Origin: Halieaceae bacterium
GTDB taxonomy: Bacteria > Pseudomonadota > Gammaproteobacteria > Pseudomonadales > Halieaceae
Direction of reading: 5' to 3'
Length of the DNA: 60,615 nucleotides
NCBI GenBank assembly: GCA_028282105.1
Contig: JANQIO010000062.1
Coordinates: 1 to 60,615, forward strand
Below are positions 7,432 through 15,740 of this stretch, in pieces. Both the position numbers and the translations under genes were made by a program. Numbering within the stretch: the stretch's first letter is position 1; each line of letters starts with the position of its first letter. The notes under the pieces are model-generated. The model was not told where the DNA came from and did no database searches. It worked only from the letters and a program-made list of their open reading frames with translations.

Positions 7432-8253
7432 TTAGTCGTCGCTCTTGTCGAAATGCACGTCCATCTGCGGGTAGGGGATGGAAATGCCGGCCTCGTCAAA
7501 GCGCAGTTTCACGGTGGCGTGGGTGTCCCACATTACCTGCCAGTAGTCGGCAGACTTCACCCAGGGGCGCACAATGAAATTCACGCTGGAATCCGCCAGT
7601 TCGCCGACTTCGATGGTCGGTGCCGGGTCGGCCAGCACCCGGTCATCGGCGGCGATGATCTCCTCGAGGGTTTTGCGCACCACGCGGATGTCGTCCTCGT
7701 AGGACACGCCAAACACCATGTCTACCCGGCGCGTATCCCGGGCTGAGAAGTTGGTGATGGTGCTGGCGTAGATGCCGCCATTGGGCACGATGGTCACCTT
7801 GTTGTCGGGGGTCACCAGGGTGGTGGTGAAGATGCCGATGGCCTCGACAGCGCCGGTGGTGCCGGCGATGTCTACAAAGTCACCTTTCTGGAAGGGGCGG
7901 AACACGATCAGCATCACGCCGGCGGCAAAGTTCGACAGCGAGCTCTGCAGCGACAGGCCAATGGCCAGGCCGGCGGCGCCGAGCAGGGCCACCAGTGAGG
8001 TGGTGTTGACGCCGAGCTGGTCGAGGGCCGCAACAATGACGAACAGCAACAGCACCCAGCGCAGGATCGAGGTCACGAAGCCCACCAGCATCTCGTCTAC
8101 ACCGCCACGAACCATCAGCTTGCGCACCAGGCCGACCACGGCGGACACCACCATGCGACCCAGGATGAAGATGATCAGCGCAAGGCCGATATTGATGCCC
8201 CAGGGCAGCACGTAGTCGTTGAATAGCGCCTGGATGTCGATGTTTTCCGGCAT
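7432..8253 (-). CDS. mscS: Small-conductance mechanosensitive channel (MscS family)
   Basis: This homoheptameric inner-membrane channel opens on membrane tension during hypo-osmotic shock. The 273-residue protein has three N-terminal membrane helices (about 18-40, 65-85, 92-115). TM3 is the glycine/alanine-rich pore helix (LLGAAGLAIGLSLQSSLSNF), followed by the beta domain motif FRPFQKGDFVDIAG and the alpha/beta cytoplasmic cage. Length fits the short MscS class (E. coli MscS has 286). ATG 8253 is chosen over an in-frame ATG at 8322 because AAGGGG lies just upstream. It sits between the two RND operons on the same strand but is separated from both by more than 200 bp, so it is probably transcribed alone. 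Confidence 0.92.
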   Translation of the reverse strand: MPENIDIQALFNDYVLPWGINIGLALIIFILGRMVVSAVVGLVRKLMVRGGVDEMLVGFVTSILRWVLLLFVIVAALDQLGVNTTSLVALLGAAGLAIGLSLQSSLSNFAAGVMLIVFRPFQKGDFVDIAGTTGAVEAIGIFTTTLVTPDNKVTIVPNGGIYASTITNFSARDTRRVDMVFGVSYEDDIRVVRKTLEEIIAADDRVLADPAPTIEVGELADSSVNFIVRPWVKSADYWQVMWDTHATVKLRFDEAGISIPYPQMDVHFDKSDD

Positions 8254-8400
8254 GGTTAACCCCTTGTTTGCCAAAATTGAATGCAAGATTGCTGCTCCAT
8301 AAGGTAGCGCAAAAATCAGCATTCGTGGGAAAACGCGGTGCTTTGTTGGGGTTATTGCACTGACGCGCCTGGCTCAGGCGGTGACCTGGGGAGAAGGGAG

Positions 8401-8453
8401 GCGGGCAGGGGAACCCCAACCGGTGAGGGGGATCACCGGCAAGGCCTGCCCGC
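8401..8453. other. Nested hairpin between pump 2 adaptor and mscS
   Basis: GCGGGCAGG (8401-8409) pairs with CCTGCCCGC (8445-8453). Inside, CCGGTGA (8420-8426) pairs with TCACCGG (8433-8439). The result is a two-level stem in the 224-bp gap after the pump 2 operon. It may end or protect that transcript; no U-tract follows. Confidence 0.45.
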
Positions 8454-8477
8454 CTGTGAAAGCGGTGGGGCCGGCGG

Positions 8478-9734
8478 CTAGCTGTTGATGACGTTGACTT
8501 TCAGGCCGGTACTGGCCTGGGGCAGGCTGGTAGTGAGCACGTCGCCCTTGAGCCCGTTGTGCTCCGGGCGAATCAGCAGTTGCACCTGGCCGGTGCTGTC
8601 TACCCGACGCCCCAGGGTTCGTACCTGCACGCCTTTCAGGCGGCCGTCGACCACGGTGTAGATGCGGTCGTCACCGTACAGGCTCTGCACCGGCACCCCG
8701 GTGACCTGCTCCAGCATCGGCATCACCACGGTGATATCCACGGCCTTGCCGATTTCCAGGCTCTCGTCGCTGCCGACCCGAAACAGGCCGTCCACGCCGG
8801 AGCGTCCCGCGCTGACTTCCGCTGCCAGCTGGTCCAGCTCAATGCTGCGGAAGCTGCCGTCATCCAGGCGGGCGACAATGGTCTCGCCACGGGCCATGGC
8901 CTGCTTGATGGGGTTTACCGAGGAGCCCGGAAGGGTGACCCGGACCTGGAGGGCCGCGGTATCGTATATCTCCAACAGTATTTCTCCCTCACGCACACGG
9001 TCTCCCGGGGACGCTTCAATGCGCGAAATACGGCCGCGAAAGGGGGCGGTCACGAGGGTCCGCGACAAGCGCAGCTCCTGCTCTGCAAGGAGGGCTTCGG
9101 CGCGTTCCAGCGCGGCCTCCACGGTGGTGAGTCGTTGTGGGTAGTTGTCTACCTTGAGCTTCTGCTCAGCCAGTTGGATGGCCTGGCGCGCCACGGCGGC
9201 GCGGGTGTCCTCAAGCTGCTCGGTGGCCACCAGGTTCTGCTGCTCCAGCTTTTCCAGGCGCTTGCGCTTGGCCAGGGTCAGCTCGTGCAGCTCCTGCATG
9301 TGGCTGAGCACTTCCTTGTCCACCTCGTGCTGGCGGCGCAGGGTATCCACCGCGGCGCGGGCCTCGGCGGCATCGGCCTGGCGCTGCTTGAAGCGCAGCT
9401 CTTCATCGGCGTCGTCCAGGGCCATCAACACTTCGCCCTGGTCCACCAACTGGCCTTCGCTGACGTTCAAGGAGTTCACGGTGGCGGTGACTGCTGCGGT
9501 GAGCTGGGCATGGCGCGGGGTTTCCACTCGCCCAAACAGGCGCAGTTCCGGGGCCAGGCTTTCTTCCACCGCCGGCATAGTGGTGACCGGGTAGACCTTT
9601 TCCTCCACCTCGTTGGCATCGTGGTTGGGGGCGGTAGCCATCAGGGTACCGGTGGTCGCCAGCCCCACCGCTGCCACGATCAGCAGCGCACGGTTTTTCC
9701 GTGAGGGCTTTTTAAGACGCATATTGAACTTCAT
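8478..9734 (-). CDS. RND periplasmic adaptor (HlyD/AcrA family), pump 2
   Basis: This 418-residue membrane fusion protein partners the pump 2 transporter, whose gene it overlaps by 23 bp. After an N-terminal anchor (ALLIVAAVGLATTGTLMAT, about 17-35) come a lipoyl half (TATVNSLNVSEGQLVDQGEV), a long, charged coiled-coil hairpin (about 115-205), the second lipoyl half with VTAPFRGRISRIEASPGDRV, and beta-barrel and membrane-proximal domains. Gene order is transporter first, adaptor second, the reverse of pump 1, so the two pumps are probably independent acquisitions rather than a recent duplication. Confidence 0.87.
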   Translation of the reverse strand: MKFNMRLKKPSRKNRALLIVAAVGLATTGTLMATAPNHDANEVEEKVYPVTTMPAVEESLAPELRLFGRVETPRHAQLTAAVTATVNSLNVSEGQLVDQGEVLMALDDADEELRFKQRQADAAEARAAVDTLRRQHEVDKEVLSHMQELHELTLAKRKRLEKLEQQNLVATEQLEDTRAAVARQAIQLAEQKLKVDNYPQRLTTVEAALERAEALLAEQELRLSRTLVTAPFRGRISRIEASPGDRVREGEILLEIYDTAALQVRVTLPGSSVNPIKQAMARGETIVARLDDGSFRSIELDQLAAEVSAGRSGVDGLFRVGSDESLEIGKAVDITVVMPMLEQVTGVPVQSLYGDDRIYTVVDGRLKGVQVRTLGRRVDSTGQVQLLIRPEHNGLKGDVLTTSLPQASTGLKVNVINS

Positions 9735-12700
9735 CGTGAACTCCTTCGCGACGCATCGGAGCCAGTTGCTCCAGTACAGACAGGATGGTGGGAATAACGA
9801 ACAGGATCAGGGTGGTGCCATAGAGCAGCCCGAAGCAGATCACCACGGCCAGCGGCACCATCACTTCACCCATGGGTGAGCTTTCCAGCATCAACGGGCC
9901 CAGGCCAAAGGTGGTGGTGAGTGAGGTCAGGATCACCGGTCGCAGGCGCTGGCTGCAGGCGGCTTCCAGCGCGGCATGGGCATCCAGGCCGCGCTCCCGG
10001 GCCTCCCGGTAGGAAGTGATCAGGATGATGGAGTCATTGACGATCACTCCGGTCAGCGTGAACACGCCCATGATGGCCAGGGCGCCCAGGTTCAGGCCCA
10101 ATATGTAGAGGCCGCCGAGGGCGCCGGTCAGGCCCAGGGGGATGGCCGCCATCACCGCCAGCGGCCAGCTCCAGGAGGCGAATATCCAGGCCAGGATCAG
10201 GTAGATCAGCAGCAGGCCGATCACCGCGCCCAGCATCATGTCGCCAAGGATCTTGGCTTCCTCTGCGGAGCCCTCACCGAGACCGTAGCTGACGTCGTAT
10301 GTTTGCAGGATGTCGGGGATGACCGACTTCTCCAGGTCCTCGATGATGGCCATGGAGGTGTTGATCTTCTTGTCCACGTAGGCATACACATTCACCGCCT
10401 TCTTGGCATCCCGGTGCTGGATGCGGTCAATGCCGCGGCGGCTGCTGACATCTGCCACCGCCGGTAGCGGCATCACCTCGCCGGAGGGGGTGGTAATGGG
10501 CAGGCTGTACAGGGTGTCCAGGCGGTTGCGCTCTGCCTCAGGCAGGCTCACGTTCACCTCCAGCTCGGCGTCGTTCTCCGTGAACAGCTGCACCCGGTGG
10601 CTTTCAAAGGCAGCCCTGAGCTGTCGGCCCACCTCGGCACTGGTCAGGCCCAGGCTGCGACCCTCGGTGTTGAGGTTGATGATCCACTGTTCCTTGCCGT
10701 AGGGCAGGTCGTCGTAGGCGCTGAGCACGCCGGGGTAGGTGGCGAGCTTGGCGGCCAGTTCCTCGGCCGCGGCTTTCAGCTCCTGGGTGTCGCCGCCGGA
10801 GAAGTAGAGCTGCACGTCGGGCCAGTTGCCGTCACCGGAGCCGATGCGCAGGCGCTCGACGTAGGGGTTCTCCGGCAGGCGCGCCTGCCAGGCGGCAATA
10901 AATTCGTCCAGGGTGACGGTGCGCTGCTCGGGCGAGATCAGCTCTACCCACAGGGTGGCATATTGGCTGCCCTGCTTGGGGGACTCGTCCAGATAGGCGA
11001 AGTTGCGGTTGATGACATGGGTCACGATCAGACCGCCGCCCAGCTCGCGGTCGGTGTCTTCCGCGGCCTGGGCCATGGTCTTCAGCCACTCGTCCTGCTG
11101 GTACTCGGTGGTCCCGGCGGCGAACTGCATATAGGCATCGGCAAACTCGAAGTCGATATCGACGTTGAGGTCCGGCTTCACCCGGCCGGTAGCCAGCAGG
11201 CTGATGGCGATCATGAAGCCGAAGAAGGCGATGGCCAGCACCGAGCGGCGGTTATCCAGTGCGGTGTGCAGGGCGGGCAGGTAAAAGTGATGGCGGAAGC
11301 GATCGAAGCGGGCGTCGAACCAGACGCGCAGGCGCGAGGGCGTTTCGTGTTCCATGGCGCTGAAGCTGTGGCGCAGGTGGCCGGGCATGATCAGGAAGCA
11401 CTCCACCAGGGAGGCAATGATCACGCATACCATCAGCAGCGGAATCTCGCGGATAAAGGGCTCGTTGATCGCCAGCAGCGGCAGGAATGCGGCCAGGGTG
11501 GTCAGCGACGAGGCCATCACCGGAGCGAACATGCGCTGGGCGCCCTGGGCGGCGGAGTCGACCGGCCCGTGGCCGTCCTGGTAGAGGGCCAGGGAGTGCT
11601 CGCCCACCACGATGGCGTCGTCCACTACAATGCCCAGGGCCATCACCACCCCAATCATGCTGATAAAGTTGATGCTGCCGCCGAAGCCGTAGAACACGGC
11701 CAGCGCACCCAGGAAAGACACCGGGATACCGATGGTCACCCAGAAGGCGGTACGACCGTTGAGGAACAGGAACAGGGTGCCGATCACCAGTAACAGGCCG
11801 CCAATGCCGTTCCTGAATACCAGCGAAATCTGGTTGTAGGCAAAGCGCCAGGCCTCCAGCCAGATGGTGGCCTTCACACCGCGCTCGGCCAGGGCCTGGG
11901 CGTTGTCCGCCTCCCAGGCGTAAAGGATATCGGCGGCGTCCAGGGTGTCTGAGCCAATGCCGCGGCGCAGGCGAATCATGATCGCCGGGCGGCTTTCGTA
12001 CTGGACCATGCGCTGGTCGTCTTTCTGGCGGCGCTCCACGTCGGCCACGTCGCCCAGGCGCAGCAGGGCACCCTCGTCGCTGAGGCGTACGGGAAGCTGC
12101 TCGAATTCCTCGGCGGTGCGGCGCTGGTCAAGGCTGCGCAGCTTGCGCTGGAGCTGGCCACCGCCCGCGTTCCCGGCCGGCACATCGGTGCTGGATTCGA
12201 GAACGCTGGCGGCGATGGCCGACAGGGGAACGCCGAGCTCAAACAGAGTCTTGCTATCTACCTGAATGGCAATCTCTTCTTCCGGCACCCCGCGGAATTC
12301 CACCTTGTCGACGCCGCGAGCGAGCAGATCGCGCTCGATTTCGCGGGCGATGGGCACCAGCTCTTCCACGCTGCCGTCGCTGGAAATCAGGATGGCGGCG
12401 ATCGTATCCAGCCACTGCACCCGCTGGATGATGGGTGGCTCGATGTCCCCCGGCAGGTCGCGCACCTGGGCCACCGCCTGCTTGACCCGGTCCAGGGCCT
12501 CGATCATGTCGGTACCCTTGTCGAAACCCACTTCCACGGTGGTGCTGCCATCGGCGGTGGAGGAGGTGAGCTTGTTAAGGCGAGTCAGGGAGCGCAGTTG
12601 GTACTCAATCGGCTGGGTAACCAGCCGCTCCACGTCCTCGGCGCTGGCGCCGGGCCACACCACCTCCACGCTGACCTGGTGCATGTCCTGGGTGGGGTTG

Positions 12701-12834
12701 AGCTGCACGGTGAGCTGGCGAATGCCCCAGATGCCCGCCAGGATCAGCATGATCATCAGCAGATTGGAGGCCAGCCGATGACGGGTAAAGGTATCGACCA
12801 GGTAGTGGGGTTTACTGAAGTCCGGCGAGTCCAT
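9712..12834 (-). CDS. RND (AcrB-like) efflux transporter, pump 2
   Basis: This 1040-residue RND exporter has the usual duplicated topology: TM1 (about 20-38), a periplasmic loop, TM4 carrying GIVVDDAIVVGEHS with proton-relay D405/D406, a second loop (about 560-870) and a terminal TM bundle. Identity with pump 1 appears limited outside the TM motifs. It is the first gene of a two-gene operon with its adaptor. The promoter region holds a perfect inverted repeat that shares 16 bp with the region upstream of the HxlR regulator gene, suggesting regulated expression. The outer-membrane component must be encoded elsewhere. Substrate is unknown. Confidence 0.9.
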   Translation of the reverse strand: MDSPDFSKPHYLVDTFTRHRLASNLLMIMLILAGIWGIRQLTVQLNPTQDMHQVSVEVVWPGASAEDVERLVTQPIEYQLRSLTRLNKLTSSTADGSTTVEVGFDKGTDMIEALDRVKQAVAQVRDLPGDIEPPIIQRVQWLDTIAAILISSDGSVEELVPIAREIERDLLARGVDKVEFRGVPEEEIAIQVDSKTLFELGVPLSAIAASVLESSTDVPAGNAGGGQLQRKLRSLDQRRTAEEFEQLPVRLSDEGALLRLGDVADVERRQKDDQRMVQYESRPAIMIRLRRGIGSDTLDAADILYAWEADNAQALAERGVKATIWLEAWRFAYNQISLVFRNGIGGLLLVIGTLFLFLNGRTAFWVTIGIPVSFLGALAVFYGFGGSINFISMIGVVMALGIVVDDAIVVGEHSLALYQDGHGPVDSAAQGAQRMFAPVMASSLTTLAAFLPLLAINEPFIREIPLLMVCVIIASLVECFLIMPGHLRHSFSAMEHETPSRLRVWFDARFDRFRHHFYLPALHTALDNRRSVLAIAFFGFMIAISLLATGRVKPDLNVDIDFEFADAYMQFAAGTTEYQQDEWLKTMAQAAEDTDRELGGGLIVTHVINRNFAYLDESPKQGSQYATLWVELISPEQRTVTLDEFIAAWQARLPENPYVERLRIGSGDGNWPDVQLYFSGGDTQELKAAAEELAAKLATYPGVLSAYDDLPYGKEQWIINLNTEGRSLGLTSAEVGRQLRAAFESHRVQLFTENDAELEVNVSLPEAERNRLDTLYSLPITTPSGEVMPLPAVADVSSRRGIDRIQHRDAKKAVNVYAYVDKKINTSMAIIEDLEKSVIPDILQTYDVSYGLGEGSAEEAKILGDMMLGAVIGLLLIYLILAWIFASWSWPLAVMAAIPLGLTGALGGLYILGLNLGALAIMGVFTLTGVIVNDSIILITSYREARERGLDAHAALEAACSQRLRPVILTSLTTTFGLGPLMLESSPMGEVMVPLAVVICFGLLYGTTLILFVIPTILSVLEQLAPMRREGVHDEVQYAS

Positions 12835-12856
12835 GGCGTTTGTTAAGGTTTGTTTA

Positions 12857-12879
12857 GTGTTATACGCAACTATAACACC
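12857..12879 (-). promoter_or_regulatory. Pump 2 operator/promoter: GTGTTATA-N6-TATAACAC
   Basis: A perfect 8-bp inverted repeat with a 6-nt spacer starts 23 bp upstream of the pump 2 start codon. On the minus strand TATAGT (12869-12874) inside it is a good -10 element, so a bound repressor would occlude the promoter. ACGCAACTATAACACC (12864-12879) recurs exactly at 14255-14270 next to the HxlR gene. Confidence 0.6.
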
Positions 12880-13067
12880 ACATCAGTGGGGCGGCGCAAG
12901 CCGATTTTTAGAAAAATTTGTTCTGAGCCCTCGGCCGCTGACTTCCGGCAGGACTAAACAGCGGCCGTGATTGACTATCTGTACCGTCCGCCTCGGGCTG
13001 GGACGGGTAGCTGCACGTGAATTAAAAAACCAGCTAAATTAATCACTTAACTGCGATGGAGGTGCGC

Positions 13068-13523
13068 GTGAGCACAGTCTACGAAAACCCGGCCGCGCTG
13101 CTGGCGGCCCCCGGAACCTCCCTCGGTCCCAGCGACTGGCTGGAGATCACCCAGGAGCGCATCAACCAGTTCGCCGAGGCCACCGGTGACCACCAGTGGA
13201 TCCACGTGGACCCGGAGCGGGCCAAAGATGGTCCCTTTGGCGCCACCATTGCCCACGGCTATCTCACCCTGTCACTGGCCAACCTGTTCCTGCCGGATCT
13301 CCTCACCGTAGAGAACACCTCCATGGGCGTGAATTACGGCTGCGAAAAGGTGCGCTTCCCCGCGCCGGTGCCGGTCGGCAGCCGCCTGCGCGGCAGTGGC
13401 GAGGTCATCAGCGCGGAAGAGGTGAAGGGCGGCGTACAGGTCGTTGTGCGGGTGACAGTAGAAATCGAAGGCAGCGACCGCCCCGCCTGCGTAGTCGACA
13501 CCATCTCCCGCTTCTTCCCCTAA
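13068..13523 (+). CDS. MaoC-like (R)-specific enoyl-CoA hydratase
   Basis: This single hot-dog-fold dehydratase domain of about 151 residues is expected to hydrate enoyl-CoA thioesters. The hydratase 2 motif is clear: FAEATGDHQWIHVDPERAK supplies the Asp/His pair, and GPFGATIAHGYLTLSL follows. GTG 13068 is preferred over the in-frame ATG 13056 because GGAGGT (13058-13063) is then a ribosome binding site, whereas ATG 13056 has none. It stands alone on the plus strand, divergent from pump 2. It could serve the steroid-like catabolic genes further right, but the distance makes that only a suggestion. Confidence 0.85.
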   Translation: MSTVYENPAALLAAPGTSLGPSDWLEITQERINQFAEATGDHQWIHVDPERAKDGPFGATIAHGYLTLSLANLFLPDLLTVENTSMGVNYGCEKVRFPAPVPVGSRLRGSGEVISAEEVKGGVQVVVRVTVEIEGSDRPACVVDTISRFFP

Positions 13524-13526
13524 CCC

Positions 13527-13734
13527 AAAAAAGGGGTCAGAGCCCTTTTTCGGAGGTAAGAGTTCAGAGCAAAAAAGGGGTCAGAGCCCTTTTTCGGAGG
13601 TAAGAGTTCAGAGCATAAAAAAAGGGCTCTGACCCCTTTTTTCAGAGTGTAGTAGGCGAGTTGGAAAAAGGGCTCTGACCCCTTTTTTTGAGCTTCTACC
13701 CCTCATCTCACAAAAAGGGCTCTGACCCCTTTTT
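13527..13734. repeat. Cluster of five AAAAAGGGGTCAGAGCCCTTTTT palindromic repeats
   Basis: Five copies of an imperfect palindrome lie in 208 bp. Two are in plus orientation (13527-13550, 13571-13594) and three are inverted (13617-13642, 13665-13689, 13712-13734). The two plus copies belong to a perfect 44-bp tandem duplication (13527-13570 and 13571-13614). Each unit folds into an AAAAAGGG/CCCTTTTT stem with a 7-nt loop, so it can act as a bidirectional terminator between the MaoC gene and the convergent 13799-14167 gene. Similar GGGGTCAG-type palindromes are common in proteobacterial intergenic DNA and resemble REP elements mobilised by Y1 (RAYT) transposases. No transposase is in this window. 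Confidence 0.85.
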
Positions 13735-13798
13735 GGGTGTAGAAAAATGCCGGGTTTGGCTGTGCCGCCCCCGGCAGGTAGGACGAAACGTTGCGGGC

Positions 13799-14167
13799 CT
13801 AGCGAGTTGCCACGGCGCTGACCGGATCGGCCTGGTAGTGCCAGCGGCCCTCTTCAATGGCGAAGTACGTCACCTTGCCGACCCTGCGGGCCTCGCATTC
13901 CACCCGGTAGGTTTGCGGGTTGTCGCCGCGTGATTCCAGGTTCAGGTAGTAGCGATAGCGGTCAGCAGAGGACTGCGGTGCGGCATAGGTCTCGCCGTCC
14001 TTGAGCTTAAGGCCCTGGCGGTGGTTGACCGTGTCAATCCGCTCGAGGCAGGCGCGATGGGCCTGCTCATCGGGCACCAGGTCGGCGCGGGCCGCGCCGG
14101 CGGAAAACAGGGTGGCCGCACTGGCGGCAATCAGAAACGGAAAACTCAGAAGTGCACGTTTGTTCAT
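13799..14167 (-). CDS. Small secreted protein of unknown function
   Basis: I do not recognise a family. The 122-residue product begins with a Sec signal peptide (MNKRALLSFPFLIAASAATL..., cleavage predicted after ARA, about residue 27). The mature part is a roughly 95-residue periplasmic protein with two cysteines (in HRACLER and RVECEAR) that could form a disulfide. ATG 14167 is chosen because GGGAGA lies just upstream. An upstream in-frame start would prepend residues that break the signal peptide. It is transcribed divergently from the HxlR regulator and its promoter overlaps the shared 16-bp element, so it may belong to the same regulon as pump 2. Confidence 0.7.
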   Translation of the reverse strand: MNKRALLSFPFLIAASAATLFSAGAARADLVPDEQAHRACLERIDTVNHRQGLKLKDGETYAAPQSSADRYRYYLNLESRGDNPQTYRVECEARRVGKVTYFAIEEGRWHYQADPVSAVATR

Positions 14168-14254
14168 GGGTAAATCTCCCAAAAAGTCATCACTATGGAC
14201 CGGGATGAGGTGCTGCTCAGAGGCAATAAGTTCTAAAAAGCAACTAATCCCATA

Positions 14255-14290
14255 ACGCAACTATAACACCGAAGTTCTATAATGCAACTA
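14255..14290. promoter_or_regulatory. Promoter/operator region shared with pump 2
   Basis: ACGCAACTATAACACC (14255-14270) is identical to the pump 2 operator half (12864-12879). On the minus strand TTGCAT (14282-14287) and TATAGT (14260-14265), 16 nt apart, form a good promoter for the secreted-protein gene, with the -10 inside the shared element. GCAACTA occurs three times here (14240, 14257 and 14284). On the plus strand TTGTAA (14293-14298) and TATGGT (14316-14321), 17 nt apart, are a candidate hxlR promoter. Confidence 0.6.
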
Positions 14291-14462
14291 ATTTGTAAAG
14301 CGGGGTCTAATTCGGTATGGTTCGCGCTATGCGCTACAGGTAGTGGGGCGTCGAAGCGGGCGTGCCGGCTAGCGGATAACGAGCGTGCTCTCACAGCAGG
14401 CACAAGCGGACGATAGAGCGGGGCCAGGCGGCCACCGCGTAACATGGAAAAGCACAGAAACA

Positions 14463-15017
14463 ATGGTTAAGAAATCCTTCAGTGATATGGCGTGCTCCCT
14501 GGCCCAGTCCATGGATGTGATTGGTGAATGGTGGAGCATGCTGATTGTCCGCGATTTCTTTGTGGGCGGCGGTCGCCGCCGCTTTGAGCAGCTGCGTGAC
14601 AGCCTGGGCATCTCCCGCAATATTCTCACCGAGCGCCTGCGCACGCTGACTGACGCCGGCGTGATTGAGAAGGTGCCGCTGCAGGAAGGCGGGCGTCGCT
14701 ACGCCTATCAGCTCACCGACAAGGGCCGCGATCTGCTGCCGGTGATTGTTTCCATCATCCAGTGGTGGGAACGCTGGGAGCAGGAGCCCGGCGAGGGTTA
14801 CATGAATATGCGCGACCGCCAGCGCGGCGAGGAGATTGGCCAGGTCAGCGTGCCCAATAGCCGGGGTGAGCCCCTGCAGTACGGCGACCTGTTTATGACC
14901 CTGCGTACGCCCCGTGGCGAGATGAAGATCCGCGAGTGGCCGCTGGATTTCCGTAGCCTATCCGAAGACGACCTGCTGGATCTGCCAGGCGACTCGCTTA
15001 ACGCCAAGGCCTCCTGA
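14463..15017 (+). CDS. HxlR-family winged-helix transcriptional regulator
   Basis: This DNA-binding regulator of the HxlR/MarR-like class often senses electrophiles or redox changes. Residues 1-100 form the winged helix, with CSLAQSMDVIGEWWSMLIVR at 10-30, helix-turn-helix FEQLRDSLGISRNILTERLR and wing EGGRRYAYQLT. The C-terminal 80 residues are an extension often seen in proteobacterial members. C11 lies at the position where HypR/YodB-type members carry a redox-active cysteine. ATG 14463 is chosen because the conserved domain begins there; the upstream frame has no homology-like content. The shared 16-bp element upstream and at pump 2 makes pump 2 a likely target. Confidence 0.85.
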   Translation: MVKKSFSDMACSLAQSMDVIGEWWSMLIVRDFFVGGGRRRFEQLRDSLGISRNILTERLRTLTDAGVIEKVPLQEGGRRYAYQLTDKGRDLLPVIVSIIQWWERWEQEPGEGYMNMRDRQRGEEIGQVSVPNSRGEPLQYGDLFMTLRTPRGEMKIREWPLDFRSLSEDDLLDLPGDSLNAKAS

Positions 15018-15051
15018 TAGGCTTTGCGCACAGCCTGTCAGGAGCCTGCAT

Positions 15052-15738
15052 TTGGAATTCAACTCCCCTGAAGTAACGCCTGCCTATCCGTCGGCGACCG
15101 TGGTGCTGGTGCGCGGCGATGAGTCGCCGCTGGAAGTGCTGATGGTGCGGCGTTCGCAAGATGTGCGTCACATGGGCGGCATGTGGGTGTTTCCCGGCGG
15201 ACGGGTTGATCCCGCCGACGGCGATTTCGATGCTGAACCCGACGCGACCGCACTGGCCGCCGCTATTCGTGAAACCCGCGAGGAAACCGGCCTGGAAATC
15301 ACCGCCGAGGCCCTGCACTACATTTCCCACTGGACTACCCCCAAAGGCGCGAAGAAGCGCTTTGCGACCTGGTTTTACGTGGGGCTGTTACACGAACAGC
15401 AGGATGTGGTGGTAGACGGTGGCGAGATCGCCGAGCACCGCTGGGTGCGGCCGGTGGACGCGCTGGCCGAGCAGGCCCGCGGCGAGCTCAAGCTGATGCC
15501 GCCCACCTTCATCACCCTGCTGGAACTGGAGCGGTTCGGCAACTGCGCCAGCATCGCCAGCGAAGCGCCCGCTATGGAGCCCGTCATGTATGCGCCGCGT
15601 GTCACCGAGTTGGACGGCGCCCTGCATTTCCTTTACGCCGGTGATGCCGGCTTTGAGGCCGAGGACCCGGCGGTCCCCGGCCAGCGTCACCGTTGCATCA
15701 TGGCCGGTGACAGCCTTGAGTACCTGCGCGAGGTTTAG
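15052..15738 (+). CDS. NUDIX hydrolase
   Basis: This 228-residue nucleoside-diphosphate-linked hydrolase begins at TTG 15052, with AGGAG 8-9 nt upstream. The Nudix box is present in an expanded form: GGRVDPADGDF then, after an insertion, AAIRETREETGLEI carries the REUXEEXGU metal-binding glutamates. The insertion and C-terminal extension (about 150-228) resemble the RNase D/NUDT7-like CoA-diphosphatase-type subgroup rather than MutT. CoA or acyl-CoA diphosphatase activity would fit the acyl-CoA enzymes nearby but is inferred. It lies 34 nt after hxlR and is convergent with the SDR gene; both stop codons fall within the palindrome TTTAGCGCTAAA. Confidence 0.85.
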   Translation: MEFNSPEVTPAYPSATVVLVRGDESPLEVLMVRRSQDVRHMGGMWVFPGGRVDPADGDFDAEPDATALAAAIRETREETGLEITAEALHYISHWTTPKGAKKRFATWFYVGLLHEQQDVVVDGGEIAEHRWVRPVDALAEQARGELKLMPPTFITLLELERFGNCASIASEAPAMEPVMYAPRVTELDGALHFLYAGDAGFEAEDPAVPGQRHRCIMAGDSLEYLREV

Positions 15739-15740
15739 CG

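Noticed and set aside
13527-13734. Repeat cluster as a CRISPR array
   Set aside because: Units are palindromic, occur in both orientations, have unequal spacing and no uniform spacers. No cas gene is present.
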